The notes beneath the pieces are model-generated. The model had not been told where the DNA came from, did not search any database, and saw only the letters and a list, made by a program, of their open reading frames with translations. Below, in pieces: positions 1-7,814 of a stretch of 10,135 bases of DNA. Origin of the DNA: CAZDOD01 sp964506935 (lineage in GTDB: Bacteria > Desulfobacterota > Zymogenia > Zymogenales > Zymogenaceae); contig CAZDOD010000105.1 in NCBI GenBank assembly GCA_964506935.1, positions 1-10,135 of the forward strand. Direction: 5' to 3'. Each line of letters opens with the position of its first letter. The stretch's first letter is position 1. The position numbers and the translations under genes were made by a program.

Positions 1-193
1 AAAGAGGAAAAACGCGGCATTCCAATTTAAAAATATCCCGTCAAAGTGCAAGTTTTCAGGATACTAGGCTTCTCTAGTTGGAAAAACGATTGGAGTCAGA
101 ACCGCATTTCATCACAGCAATAAAAAGAATAAGCCAAAAACTCTTTCCTTTTTTTTTATTTCCCGAAAAACCTTTTTGTGAGAAAATCGGATT
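1..193. other. AT-rich upstream region, no supported gene
   Basis: No gene is supported here. Base 1 in frame 1 reads nine codons to a TAA at 28-30, which could be the tail of a gene entering from the left, but nine codons cannot be judged. A T-rich tract around 148-163 has no GC-rich stem in front of it, so I do not call a terminator. No clear -35/-10 pair for the following glycosylase gene was found. Confidence 0.4.
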
Positions 194-860
194 GTGAAAG
201 AAATTAAAAAAACCATCCGTGCCCTTGAGGAATATTTCGGCATACCCGAAATCAGGGAGCCGAAAGACCCCCTGTCCGAGCTTATCTTCACGATCCTGTC
301 GCAAAACACCACCGACGTAAACCGAGACAGGGCATATTCAAATCTAAGAGCGCGCTTCCCAAGATGGATAGACGTCATGGATGCCGACGCCGGAGACATT
401 GAGGAGGCGATCAAAGTCGGGGGCCTCGGCCATCAGAAATCCTTGAGGATAAAGGCGATCCTCGAGGAGATCCACCGTGAGACGGGCGATCTGAACCTCG
501 ATTACCTGAAAACGATGGAGGATCAAGAGGTAAAAAGGAGGCTCCTGTCATTTTTGGGTGTCGGCCTAAAAACCGCATCAATCGTCATGCTGTTCTCTCT
601 CGGGAGGCCGGCATTTCCAGTCGATACACACATACTGAGGGTCGGAAAGCGGCTCGGTCTGATCCCCGCCGACGCAGATGCCAATGCCGCCCATGAGGTC
701 ATGGGGAGACTTGTCCCTGAAGATAAATACGTCTCGTTTCACANNNNNNNNNNATCTCATAAGACTCGGTAGGGAGGTCTGCAGGCCGAAATCCCCGAGG
801 TGCGAAGACTGCCCCGCCTTGCCATTCTGCCCGTTTGGGAGGGGGGTTATAGAAAAATAA
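194..860 (+). CDS. nth: Endonuclease III-family DNA glycosylase/AP lyase, interrupted by an assembly gap
   Basis: Base-excision-repair enzyme that removes oxidised pyrimidines and cleaves the abasic site. The HhH-GPD fold is readable: LSQNTTD at residues 35-41, the helix-hairpin-helix LGVGLKTA at 121-128 with the catalytic Lys at 126, and VDTHILRV at 143-150 with the catalytic Asp at 144. Both catalytic residues are present, so this is a bifunctional type. After the N run the [4Fe-4S] motif C-x6-C-x2-C-x5-C follows, with Cys codons at 780, 801, 810 and 828. The ten Ns at 744-753 push the two halves into different frames: the first half then runs to a false stop at 772, while the true C-terminus ends with TAA at 858-860. 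The start is GTG at 194; no convincing ribosome binding site precedes it. I judge the gene intact in the genome. A MutY relative is less likely because of the Lys/Asp pair and the overall match to Nth. Confidence 0.9.
744..753. other. Ten-N assembly gap inside the glycosylase gene
   Basis: A run of exactly ten N. The reading frame is the same on both sides only if the missing length is a multiple of three. Aligning the ...SFH before the gap and LIRLGREVC after it with E. coli Nth (CHHWLILHGRYTC) leaves room for two residues, which with the flanking A and AT means three missing bases. The N run is therefore a placeholder and not a measured length. Confidence 0.85.
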
Positions 861-862
861 TC

Positions 863-892
863 TTGCATTAACTACCGAAAAAGGACTATAAT
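863..892 (+). promoter_or_regulatory. Sigma-70 type promoter for the ADP-ribosylglycohydrolase gene
   Basis: A perfect -10 TATAAT at 887-892 sits 18 bases after a weak -35 TTGCAT (863-868, three of six bases match consensus). The promoter begins two bases after the stop codon of the preceding gene. Transcription would start at about 898-900, only three to five bases before the ATG at 903. Confidence 0.6.
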
Positions 893-902
893 ACGAAAAA
901 AA

Positions 903-1853
903 ATGGGGAGAAAACGACTAACGCAAAGGGAGGTATTTACAGGCTCCGCACTTGGTACATTCGTTGGGGACGCATTCGGCGCGGTGGTTGAGGGTATGGG
1001 CCCATCTGAAATAAGGAGCCTTTACGGGATGTTGAAAGAGCCAAAGCGCGGGCGTTACACCGACGACACACAGATGATGATAGGTCTCATGGAGGCCCTC
1101 TTGGAAGACCCCGCCTTCTCACAGGAAATAGCCGCCCATAAATTTCTTGACAATTTCGATCCCTCACGCGGCTACGGCGGGCGCATCTTCGGAGTCATGA
1201 ATCGGATAAAGTCAAAAATCCCCGCAGACGAGGTTGGAACCGACAGCTGGGGAAACGGCGCCGCCATGAGGGTCGCCCCGATAGGGTTCTTCTTCCATGA
1301 CGATCGAGCAAAGCTCATAGATACGGCGATAAGGTCGGCCGAAATCACCCACAAGCACCCGGATGGGATCGCCGGGGCGATAACGCAGGCCGTTGCCGTG
1401 GCATACGCCGTCCTCATGGCACTATCCGGAGACGAGATTTTGCCCGAAGAATTTGCAGACGAAATAATAGGTTCAATCGAGGCGCTCAGCCCCTCTTTTA
1501 TCTCTGAGCTCAACAATCTGAAAGAAATCGAGGCCGGAGGAATCGAAAGGGGCGTCGAATTTCTGATATCCAATTTTTCAAGAGATGTGAGCGCCATCGG
1601 TTCGGTCCCGGCCGCGATAGCGGCGTTTCTACTCTCAAACAGCTTTGATGAGGCCGTAATAATCGCCGTAAATTCCGGCGGCGACGCCGACACCACAGGG
1701 GCGATGGCCGGAGCGATAGCCGGGGCATACTGGGGCGAGGGAGGCATACCGAAAGAGTGGCTCGAGGTCATGGAGGATGATAACAAGGGAAAGAGTTATG
1801 TGAGAGATATTTCGACGAAGCTTTCGGAGTTGAAAGGTGAACGAGATAATTAA
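903..1853 (+). CDS. ADP-ribosylglycohydrolase (DraG/ARH family)
   Basis: Predicted cytoplasmic hydrolase that removes ADP-ribose from modified proteins or other ADP-ribosyl compounds using a binuclear metal centre. All family signatures are present in order: GSALGTFVGDAFGAVVE at 14-30, YTDDTQ at 52-57 with metal-binding T53, D54 and D55, GNGAAMRVAPIG at 117-128, ITHKHPDGIAGA at 148-159, and the C-terminal metal motif NSGGDADTTGAMAGAIAG at 257-274 with D261, D263 and T264. Length (316 residues) is normal. No Shine-Dalgarno sequence lies in front of the ATG; the only AAGGA is about 17 bases away, so the mRNA is probably near-leaderless. There is no nitrogenase or DraT gene in the window, so a role in nitrogenase control is not supported and the target is unknown. 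Its last 17 bases overlap the next gene, indicating co-transcription. Confidence 0.93.
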   Translation: MGRKRLTQREVFTGSALGTFVGDAFGAVVEGMGPSEIRSLYGMLKEPKRGRYTDDTQMMIGLMEALLEDPAFSQEIAAHKFLDNFDPSRGYGGRIFGVMNRIKSKIPADEVGTDSWGNGAAMRVAPIGFFFHDDRAKLIDTAIRSAEITHKHPDGIAGAITQAVAVAYAVLMALSGDEILPEEFADEIIGSIEALSPSFISELNNLKEIEAGGIERGVEFLISNFSRDVSAIGSVPAAIAAFLLSNSFDEAVIIAVNSGGDADTTGAMAGAIAGAYWGEGGIPKEWLEVMEDDNKGKSYVRDISTKLSELKGERDN

Positions 1854-2358
1854 GGAATTTCCGTGGTTTTCCTACGTTCTCGTCTTCGGAACGACACTGG
1901 GACTGATCGTGATCCTCACAATACCCTTTATCCTCTCTGATATAAAGAGGAGACAGCGAAATATCCTCATCGTCGTCCATGATTTGATGAAGACAATAGA
2001 TGATTTGCTGGACAAGGTATCGCCTCTGATCAATAATGCATTGATGGGCGTCGAAAAGACCAAGGAATGCCCCAACTGCAGAAAATCTATCGACGAGGCA
2101 TATGGCGTCTGCCCGTTCTGTTCCCATGAATTTACGAGACAGTTCTTTTTAAATATCATAGGCCCCGGCGACGAGGCCACACTCGATATGGCTGCCGAAA
2201 AGCTCTCACATATTATTAAGACAGACTTCCACGAAGTAAAGCACCACCTGCGTATGGGATTCGACTATGCGATATCAGACCATTCAAAAAGGAGGGAGTT
2301 CATGTCAGCCTTGGAGAAGATGGGTTGCACCGTGAAAGAAGTGATCAAATGGATATAA
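1837..2358 (+). CDS. Membrane-anchored zinc-ribbon protein, unknown function
   Basis: I do not recognise a named family. The 173-residue protein has one membrane helix at about residues 12-33, a basic stretch (KRRQR, 37-41), and an amphipathic helix at about 45-70. A CPNC-x10-CPFC zinc ribbon follows (Cys 78, 81, 92 and 95). The C-terminal domain at about 103-170 has a beta-alpha-alpha-beta-alpha-beta pattern and its end, ALEKMGCTVKEV, resembles the last helix and strand of the ribosomal L7/L12 C-terminal domain; that relation is my inference. Helix orientation by the positive-inside rule places the soluble part in the cytoplasm. The GTG start at 1837 is preceded at seven bases by GGAG (1826-1829) lying inside the upstream gene, so translation is probably coupled to the ADP-ribosylglycohydrolase. 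A shared function is suggested by the overlap but not shown. Confidence 0.8.
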   Translation: MNEIIKEFPWFSYVLVFGTTLGLIVILTIPFILSDIKRRQRNILIVVHDLMKTIDDLLDKVSPLINNALMGVEKTKECPNCRKSIDEAYGVCPFCSHEFTRQFFLNIIGPGDEATLDMAAEKLSHIIKTDFHEVKHHLRMGFDYAISDHSKRREFMSALEKMGCTVKEVIKWI

Positions 2359-2394
2359 AAAGTTTTAGATAAAGGCTTCAGGGATACTATATAC

Positions 2395-2460
2395 CACAGG
2401 GGTAATTAGTAGACCTGTGAAAAGAGGGTGTAGGTTTTATTAACCTGGGAGATAATCCCA
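2395..2460 (+). promoter_or_regulatory. Structured leader with three small hairpins before the 65-residue gene
   Basis: Three successive inverted repeats occupy most of the spacer: CACAGG/CCTGTG (2395-2400 and 2414-2419, loop 13), AGGTT/AACCT (2432-2436 and 2442-2446, loop TTATT), and TGGGA/TCCCA (2446-2450 and 2456-2460, loop GATAA). The last ends four bases before the Shine-Dalgarno sequence. None has a T tract, so they are not terminators. A possible weak -10 (TACTAT, 2385-2390) precedes them. Confidence 0.4.
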
Positions 2461-2475
2461 AATAGGAGGTAAGAG

Positions 2476-2673
2476 ATGAGATTCTTGGCATGGCTTTTTA
2501 TTATTGCTGCCCTCGTGGCTTTTATTCTGGGCATCGTACTCAAGGTCTTTGCTGTACCTGCAATCCCATTTGTATCGGAGCTTTATCCCATTTATCCCCA
2601 TTCATACATGAGTTTCGCACAAGTCTCGCTGCTTTTCGCAATTGCATTACTGCTTCTTAAAAAGGGACATTAA
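2476..2673 (+). CDS. Small two-helix membrane protein, unknown function
   Basis: A 65-residue protein with two hydrophobic segments, at about residues 4-27 and 46-61, joined by a Pro/Tyr-rich loop (PAIPFVSELYPIYPHSYM, about 28-45), and ending in a short basic tail (KKGH). Both termini would lie on the same side of the inner membrane, probably the cytoplasm. The ATG at 2476 has a near-perfect Shine-Dalgarno sequence, AGGAGGT at 2464-2470, five bases upstream, which strongly supports it as a real gene despite its size. It stands apart from the genes on either side by more than 100 bases and has its own structured leader. No family is recognised and no function is proposed. Confidence 0.75.
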   Translation: MRFLAWLFIIAALVAFILGIVLKVFAVPAIPFVSELYPIYPHSYMSFAQVSLLFAIALLLLKKGH

Positions 2674-2740
2674 GTTTTAAAGGGGATAGAAAACTATTAG
2701 GGGAGAGGGGACTCTAATCGGGCGGTCTGTTTGTATATCT

Positions 2741-2766
2741 GTTTATATAGATAAACCTTTTATATT
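2741..2766 (+). terminator. Weak candidate terminator after the small membrane protein gene
   Basis: GTTTAT (2741-2746) and ATAAAC (2751-2756) form a six-pair AT-rich stem with an ATAG loop, followed by CTTTTATATT. The stem is weak, so this is a tentative call; its position between converging genes fits. Confidence 0.3.
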
Positions 2767-2798
2767 AAACAACATTATTGTAGGCCCCGAAACACCGC

Positions 2799-3557
2799 TC
2801 ACTCCTCTTTCGCATACTTCATGACAAATTCCACGAAGGTCTTAAAGTACTCCTCTCCCCCCACTTCATAGGTGTCGTTATGCATGGCACCTTTAATGGT
2901 GTAGAATGTCTTGGGTTCATTTGCGATCTCGAAGAGCTTTCTCCCGAGGCTGTAATCAATGATGTCGTCCATGTCGCCGTGGATGAATAGGACGGGTGAT
3001 TTTACCCTCTTTATCTTTTCTGCGGCGTCAAACCTCATCGATAGGAGCTTGTCCATTCCCATCTCGGGATAAATCGTCCTTACGGCGTCGGCGAGGTTCG
3101 TAAAAGTCGATTCGAGCACGAGGGAGGGGAAGTCTTCCCTCGCGGCCAAATCCACGGCCACCGGCCCCCCCATCGACCTCCCGAAAGGGACTATCTTTGA
3201 GATGGGGATCTCTTTCTCATCTTTCAGATATTTATATGCACCGACGGCGTCAAGATAGAGGCCCTCCTCGGTGATCTCGCCGCCGCTCCTCCCATAGCCC
3301 CTGTAATCAAAGATAAATACCGAAATTCCCCACCTCAACAAAAGGAGGAGGTTTTCTATCCTGTGGGAGATGTTCCCGGCGTTTCCGTGACACCATAAAA
3401 TCACCGGCGAGTCATCGGCCGCCGGTACGAACCACGCATTTATAGAGACGCCGTCATCGGTGGTATAATAGACATCCTCGTACTCAATCCCGAAATCATC
3501 AGGAGTAAAATAGATATGGCTCTCGGGAAAAAATAAAAACCTGTGCTCTATCTCCAT
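2799..3557 (-). CDS. Alpha/beta hydrolase, BEM46/ABHD13-17 type
   Basis: Serine hydrolase of unknown substrate. The protein (252 residues) carries the oxyanion-hole segment HGNAGN at 57-62, the DYRGYGRSGG strand-loop at 84-93, the nucleophile elbow GRSMGG at 126-131 with Ser128, the acid in HGDMDD (193-198, probably D197), and the catalytic His226 in GAMHND. The N-terminal FFPESHIYFTPDD...YYTTDDGVSINAWF pattern is typical of the BEM46 group, whose members usually begin with a membrane anchor. Here the ATG at 3557 is preceded in frame by a stop codon three codons upstream, so no anchor can be added and the enzyme should be cytoplasmic. The GGGG eight bases before ATG is a modest ribosome binding site. 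It lies 81 bases downstream of the MBL-fold gene on the same strand and could be the last gene of the efflux transcript. Thioesterase or depalmitoylase-like activity is possible from family precedent only. Confidence 0.9.
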   Translation of the reverse strand: MEIEHRFLFFPESHIYFTPDDFGIEYEDVYYTTDDGVSINAWFVPAADDSPVILWCHGNAGNISHRIENLLLLLRWGISVFIFDYRGYGRSGGEITEEGLYLDAVGAYKYLKDEKEIPISKIVPFGRSMGGPVAVDLAAREDFPSLVLESTFTNLADAVRTIYPEMGMDKLLSMRFDAAEKIKRVKSPVLFIHGDMDDIIDYSLGRKLFEIANEPKTFYTIKGAMHNDTYEVGGEEYFKTFVEFVMKYAKEE

Positions 3558-3638
3558 GAGTCTTACCCCTATATATAAAAATCAAACAATAATTCGGCGG
3601 TGTGATATCCATGCGGTATCGACACGTTTTCTATGTCT

Positions 3639-4595
3639 TCAAATCAAAAATATTTTTTCGCCGTCCCGCCTCGCCTTCCCGTCTCTGACGAGCTTTTGCA
3701 CGTGGCTCTCGGCGATACCGGCGCCGGGGAAAAAACGGATCATCTTGCTTGTGAACATCCTGTCGACGAGATCGACAAACGAGATATCCCCCTCGGATAG
3801 TATATCGATCATCTTCCCCTCCCTTTGGAGTAGTCTATTTCTTATTTCAGTTATCTTCTCTTGCGGTTCGTGGATAACACCCCCATGGGAAGGTAGGATC
3901 ATCTTTGGTTTTTTCTCCTCCATCTTTTTCAGGCTCTCGAGATATCCCGTAACTCCTCCGGACGTCGGCGTGTACCATGCCACAACCTCCCCCACAAGAT
4001 CACCACCGTAGAGTATCCCCGTCTCCCCGTCGTAGAGGGATATGTGCCCTGGGGAGTGTCCGGGGGTGTGGATCACCTCGAAGTTGTGACGACCGAGCCG
4101 AACAAAATCCCCCTCCCGTATCGCCCTCTTCGGCTCCACGCTTGACATCGGACACCCGAAGTCAATGAAAAATCTGAGGACATCGGAGATTTTAAAATCG
4201 CCGTCCCTTATGTCCCCGTAGTTTTTTTGGGCGAATTCTATATCGAAGGTAATGTTGAGCCGTCTCGGGTCTCTCGCCTGACAGGCGTCGTCTGTGTGAA
4301 TTATGACATCGGGATTGCATCTTTTGAGGAGGCCTCCAGCCGCACCCATATGGTCGGGGTGTGCATGGGAGAGGACAAGCGTGTGGAGATCGCCAAATGT
4401 CAGATCAAGCCTTGACAGGGCGTCCATGAGCCGCTCCAACGATCCAACTTTGCCGCAGCCCACGTCTATCATTGAAAAGCCGCCGCTATCTTTTATTACG
4501 TATACATTGGCCGAATTGGGCCACATGTGGTCGGGAGGGCTGATTAGAAAAATATCGTCTGTGACGGATATCAGATTGAGCGCACGAGAAACCAC
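3639..4595 (-). CDS. MBL-fold metallo-hydrolase with C-terminal winged helix (LACTB2-like)
   Basis: Predicted zinc-dependent hydrolase. The metal ligands of the metallo-beta-lactamase fold are complete: HAHPDH at residues 77-82, His180 in TPGHSPGH, Asp199 in GGDL and His237 in PSHGG. After the fold, residues about 250-318 form a helical, winged-helix-like tail (ending ...VQKLVRDGKARRDGEKIFLI) as in LACTB2 and related hydrolases. There is no signal peptide. The start is GTG at 4595; an in-frame TAG lies two codons upstream, so it cannot be longer, and the preceding GGGG is only a modest ribosome binding site. The gene follows the RND permease by 128 bases on the same strand. Substrate is unknown: esters, thioesters, nucleic acids and lactones are all known for this fold, so I leave it open. 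A classical beta-lactamase is unlikely because of the cytoplasmic location and the tail. Confidence 0.92.
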   Translation of the reverse strand: MVSRALNLISVTDDIFLISPPDHMWPNSANVYVIKDSGGFSMIDVGCGKVGSLERLMDALSRLDLTFGDLHTLVLSHAHPDHMGAAGGLLKRCNPDVIIHTDDACQARDPRRLNITFDIEFAQKNYGDIRDGDFKISDVLRFFIDFGCPMSSVEPKRAIREGDFVRLGRHNFEVIHTPGHSPGHISLYDGETGILYGGDLVGEVVAWYTPTSGGVTGYLESLKKMEEKKPKMILPSHGGVIHEPQEKITEIRNRLLQREGKMIDILSEGDISFVDLVDRMFTSKMIRFFPGAGIAESHVQKLVRDGKARRDGEKIFLI

Positions 4596-4723
4596 TCTCT
4601 ACCCCATTGGATTTCAAAAAAATATATCGCTCTCCTCCGATTTGACATGGATGTGCCTTGAAATGTATGCGGCGGTCGATGAAGCTATCTTTTTTTTATA
4701 TAGAATCCTTCCCCACTCCTTAC

Positions 4724-7700
4724 CTATCTCTCCTCCCTCCCCCTGACTGTGAATCTATCGAGATATTCGTAGACCACCGGAATCAGAAACAGGGTAAAGA
4801 CCGCCGATATGAGGACGCCGCCGATCGTAACCACGGACATCGTCACCCTGAAGCCCGCCTCGGCGCCGCCGAGCGCCTGGGGTAGGATGGCGAACGCTAT
4901 CGCCAGGTTCGTCATGACAATCGGACGAAACCTAACGGGGCAGGCCGTAAGGAGGGCCTCGCGACGCCTCATACCCCCTTCCCGCAGAACACTAGTGTAA
5001 TCGAGAATCAGGATGGCGTTGTTGACCACGATCCCAACGAGCATCACCATCGCCATAAGCGACATGACGTTTATGGTCTGTCCCGACACGAAGAGGCCCA
5101 CCGCCGTCCCGATGAGTCCGAGAGGGAGGGTCAGCATGATGGTAATGGGATGGATATATGACTCCAATATCGCAGCAAGCACTATATATGTGAGTATTAT
5201 CGCCATAAACAGGGCCTCGAAAAGGGCGGCAAACGACTCGGCCTTTGTCTCGCTCTCCCCTCCCAGCCTTACATTGAATCCCTCCGGGACATCAACATCC
5301 TTTACGGCGTCCATGATCTTTGCCTCATATTCGCCTATCGTGCCCGTGCCGACATTCGCCCTAACCTCTATGAGCTTTCGGCGGTCTTTTCTCAATATCT
5401 CGGACTCTCCGAATCCGGGGACTACCTCCCCCAGTTGTGCCAACGGCACCATACCCCGCCCCGTTTTGATCATGACCTCACCGAAGGAGTCCTCATCGGA
5501 TCTATCGGTCTCATCGAGGCGAACCCTGATGTCATACTCCTCACCCGTCTCCCTATAGACCGATGCCTTTTTCCCTTCGAAAGACGCCCTGAGAACCGTA
5601 TAGACGAGTGCGGAGTTTATCCCGTAGTTCGAAATCTTGAATCTGTCGGGAATGAAGCGTATCTCGGGCATGGGGGCCTTGACCGATGTCTCCACATCCA
5701 CAAGGCCATCTATCTTCCCCACGATCCCCTTGACCTCTTCGGCCAAGGTGTTAAGAGTCCCCATTTCGTTTCCGGTAACCTCGACAATGAGATCGGCTTC
5801 ATCACCGCCCGGCCCCTGCTGCGATTCCATTATCTTGATGTTCGCCGAGGGGATTACCGCCATATCCGGGCGTATCGCGTTCACAAAATCACTTGTGAGT
5901 ATATTCCTCTTTGAGATGTCTACGAGCTTCATTATCAACTCACCCTCATTGACACCCCTGTTTTCACCCCCGACGACGACAAAGAGGGTTTCGACCTCGT
6001 CGTACTTTTCACATATCGAAGAGACCTCGTCCATAACGGCCTCGGTCTCATCAAGGGTGCTACCGGGGGGGAGCTCCACATTTATACTCAAATATCCCTG
6101 GTCACTAGAGGGGAAAAATTCGCCCCCCACCATACCTAAGAGGAATAGGGAAAAGGCAAAAAGCATAAAAGTTCCGAGTATCGTCTTTTTCGGATTTCCA
6201 AGACACCATGTGAGTGCCGAACGGTATCCATCGACGATCTTTTGATAGTAATTATCCCAGAAACCAAAAAACCATTTTATCTTTTTTGAGGCCACGCCCA
6301 GAAATCCAATCTTTACGGCCTTTTCCGATCCCCTCTTCAATCCCCTCCCCAAAAGCTTAGAAGCCAACATCGGGACCATAGTAAAGGAGACGAAGAGCGA
6401 AAATATTGTTGCGAAGACCACGGTCAGGCCGAACTGCTTGAAAAACTGCCCGACTATGCCGCTCATGTAGGCAATCGGTGTAAATACCACTACGTTGGTT
6501 AGTGTGGATGCCATGACCGCCACGGCGATCTCCGATGTCCCCTTGACCGCAGCGGCTTCGGGTGGTTCGCCCTCGTCAATGTGTCTCGAGATGTTCTCGA
6601 GAACGATGATCGAGTTTGTCGCCAAAATCCCGATTGAAATGCCGAGGGCCATAAGCGTAATGACGTTTATGGTAAAATCCCCGGCAAACATTAATATAAA
6701 GGTGGCGATGATCGATGTCGGCATCGCGAGCGACGCGATGATCGTGCTTTTTAGATCGTGCAGAAAAATATAGAGGAAAAATGACGTGATGATGATCCCG
6801 AGGATGATATTTCCGAGGACATCATTTACGGAACTAACGATATATTTTGAGAGATCTCTTGCCACCCCGATTTCATATCCCTCGGGCATAGATTTCCTTA
6901 ATTCACCTATGGCCGAAAAAACCTCGGTGGCCACCCCCACGGTGTTCGCATCCGACCTCTTATAGATGATGACAGCGACACTCGGCTTTCCCTGAAATTT
7001 TGCCGACTCACGCCTCTCCTCAAATCCATCGGTTACCGTCCCGAGGTCGGAGAGCGCAATTGTGGCTCCGGAAGGGAGTGCAAATCTGGCATCGGAAAGC
7101 TCCTCGATCGAAGTAAACTCACCCTTTACCCTCAGCGTCAGCTCCCCATCCTTTTTTGTAATGCGGCCGAGCGGGACGTCCTTGTTCTCGGCGCCGATGA
7201 GGTCGGCCAGCTCGGTTATCGTAATCCCGTATCGGATCAGCGCATTCTTGGATACATCTACCTGAACCTCCCTGATGAGCCCACCGACGATCTCCACCGA
7301 TGCGAGGCCGTCTATCTTGTTTAAACGATCCCTCATATCATTGTCGGCAAACCTGTAGACCTCATCAATGGGCCTGTTGGCAGAAATCGATAGGTTCATA
7401 ATCGGGAGGGCATTGATATCGAACTTGACTATACTCGGGGGATTTACCTCGTCGGGGAGATCGGAAAGGATCGCGTCTACCTTGTCCTTGACCTCGATGG
7501 AAACCAGGTCTATGTCCACCCCCAGCTCGAATTCGACAGCTATAATAGATACATTCTCCCTCGACGTCGAATTTATGTGCTTGACGTTGGATACGGTGCT
7601 TATCTCGTCCTCGATCTTTTCGGTCACCTGGCTCTCGACCTCGCCCGGTCCCGCACCCTCGTAGATAGTTGTGATCGTTATGACAGGGATATCTATACGC

Positions 7701-7813
7701 GGAAAAAGATCAATGGTCAATTTCTGAAACGAGAAGAGACCAATTATCACAAACACCAAAATCATCATAACAGTGAGGACAGGTCTCCTTACTGAGATAT
7801 CGGTCAGTTTCAT
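4724..7813 (-). CDS. RND-family efflux permease (HAE1/AcrB-like) lacking the usual proton-relay residues
   Basis: Inner-membrane pump subunit of 1029 residues, a normal length for the AcrB group. It starts MKLTDISVRRPV with helix 1 at about 12-30, has periplasmic porter regions at about 40-330 and 565-860, helices 2-6 at about 330-490, helix 7 at about 543-562 and helices 8-12 at about 862-1015. Family landmarks include GAGPGEVE at 53-60 and RFRPIVMTNLA at 961-971. Helix 4 reads GISIGILATNSIIVLENI at 391-408: the AcrB pair D407/D408 corresponds to T399 and N400. Helix 10 reads GIVVNNAILILDY at 927-939: AcrB K940 corresponds to N931. The energy source is therefore uncertain. The ATG is one base after the adaptor stop codon (TGAAATG), so the two are translationally coupled. 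Substrate is unknown; drugs, lipids or metabolites are possible. Pseudogenisation is unlikely because the frame is intact and the rest is well conserved. Confidence 0.93.
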   Translation of the reverse strand: MKLTDISVRRPVLTVMMILVFVIIGLFSFQKLTIDLFPRIDIPVITITTIYEGAGPGEVESQVTEKIEDEISTVSNVKHINSTSRENVSIIAVEFELGVDIDLVSIEVKDKVDAILSDLPDEVNPPSIVKFDINALPIMNLSISANRPIDEVYRFADNDMRDRLNKIDGLASVEIVGGLIREVQVDVSKNALIRYGITITELADLIGAENKDVPLGRITKKDGELTLRVKGEFTSIEELSDARFALPSGATIALSDLGTVTDGFEERRESAKFQGKPSVAVIIYKRSDANTVGVATEVFSAIGELRKSMPEGYEIGVARDLSKYIVSSVNDVLGNIILGIIITSFFLYIFLHDLKSTIIASLAMPTSIIATFILMFAGDFTINVITLMALGISIGILATNSIIVLENISRHIDEGEPPEAAAVKGTSEIAVAVMASTLTNVVVFTPIAYMSGIVGQFFKQFGLTVVFATIFSLFVSFTMVPMLASKLLGRGLKRGSEKAVKIGFLGVASKKIKWFFGFWDNYYQKIVDGYRSALTWCLGNPKKTILGTFMLFAFSLFLLGMVGGEFFPSSDQGYLSINVELPPGSTLDETEAVMDEVSSICEKYDEVETLFVVVGGENRGVNEGELIMKLVDISKRNILTSDFVNAIRPDMAVIPSANIKIMESQQGPGGDEADLIVEVTGNEMGTLNTLAEEVKGIVGKIDGLVDVETSVKAPMPEIRFIPDRFKISNYGINSALVYTVLRASFEGKKASVYRETGEEYDIRVRLDETDRSDEDSFGEVMIKTGRGMVPLAQLGEVVPGFGESEILRKDRRKLIEVRANVGTGTIGEYEAKIMDAVKDVDVPEGFNVRLGGESETKAESFAALFEALFMAIILTYIVLAAILESYIHPITIMLTLPLGLIGTAVGLFVSGQTINVMSLMAMVMLVGIVVNNAILILDYTSVLREGGMRRREALLTACPVRFRPIVMTNLAIAFAILPQALGGAEAGFRVTMSVVTIGGVLISAVFTLFLIPVVYEYLDRFTVRGREER

Positions 7814-7814
7814 T

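Noticed and set aside
61..90. CTAG...CTAG repeat as a possible insertion or attachment scar
   Set aside because: Only four bases per arm, with no flanking direct repeat, integrase or tRNA.
74..414. Two - strand open frames near the left edge
   Set aside because: They overlap the glycosylase gene antisense and show no family features.
1172..1786. 204-codon open frame on the - strand
   Set aside because: It is the mirror of the ADP-ribosylglycohydrolase gene, low-complexity in Ala, Ser and Pro, with no motif; the + strand gene explains this stretch fully.
4596..4723. A promoter for the MBL-fold gene in the spacer behind the RND gene
   Set aside because: AT-rich patches exist, but no -35/-10 pair on the - strand stood out; a TTGACA near 4641 is on the opposite strand with no matching -10 or gene.
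5013..6245. Long + strand open frames (181, 159 and 202 codons) opposite the RND gene
   Set aside because: Ser/Thr/Pro-rich composition typical of antisense shadows of a GC-biased gene; the permease covers the region without interruption.
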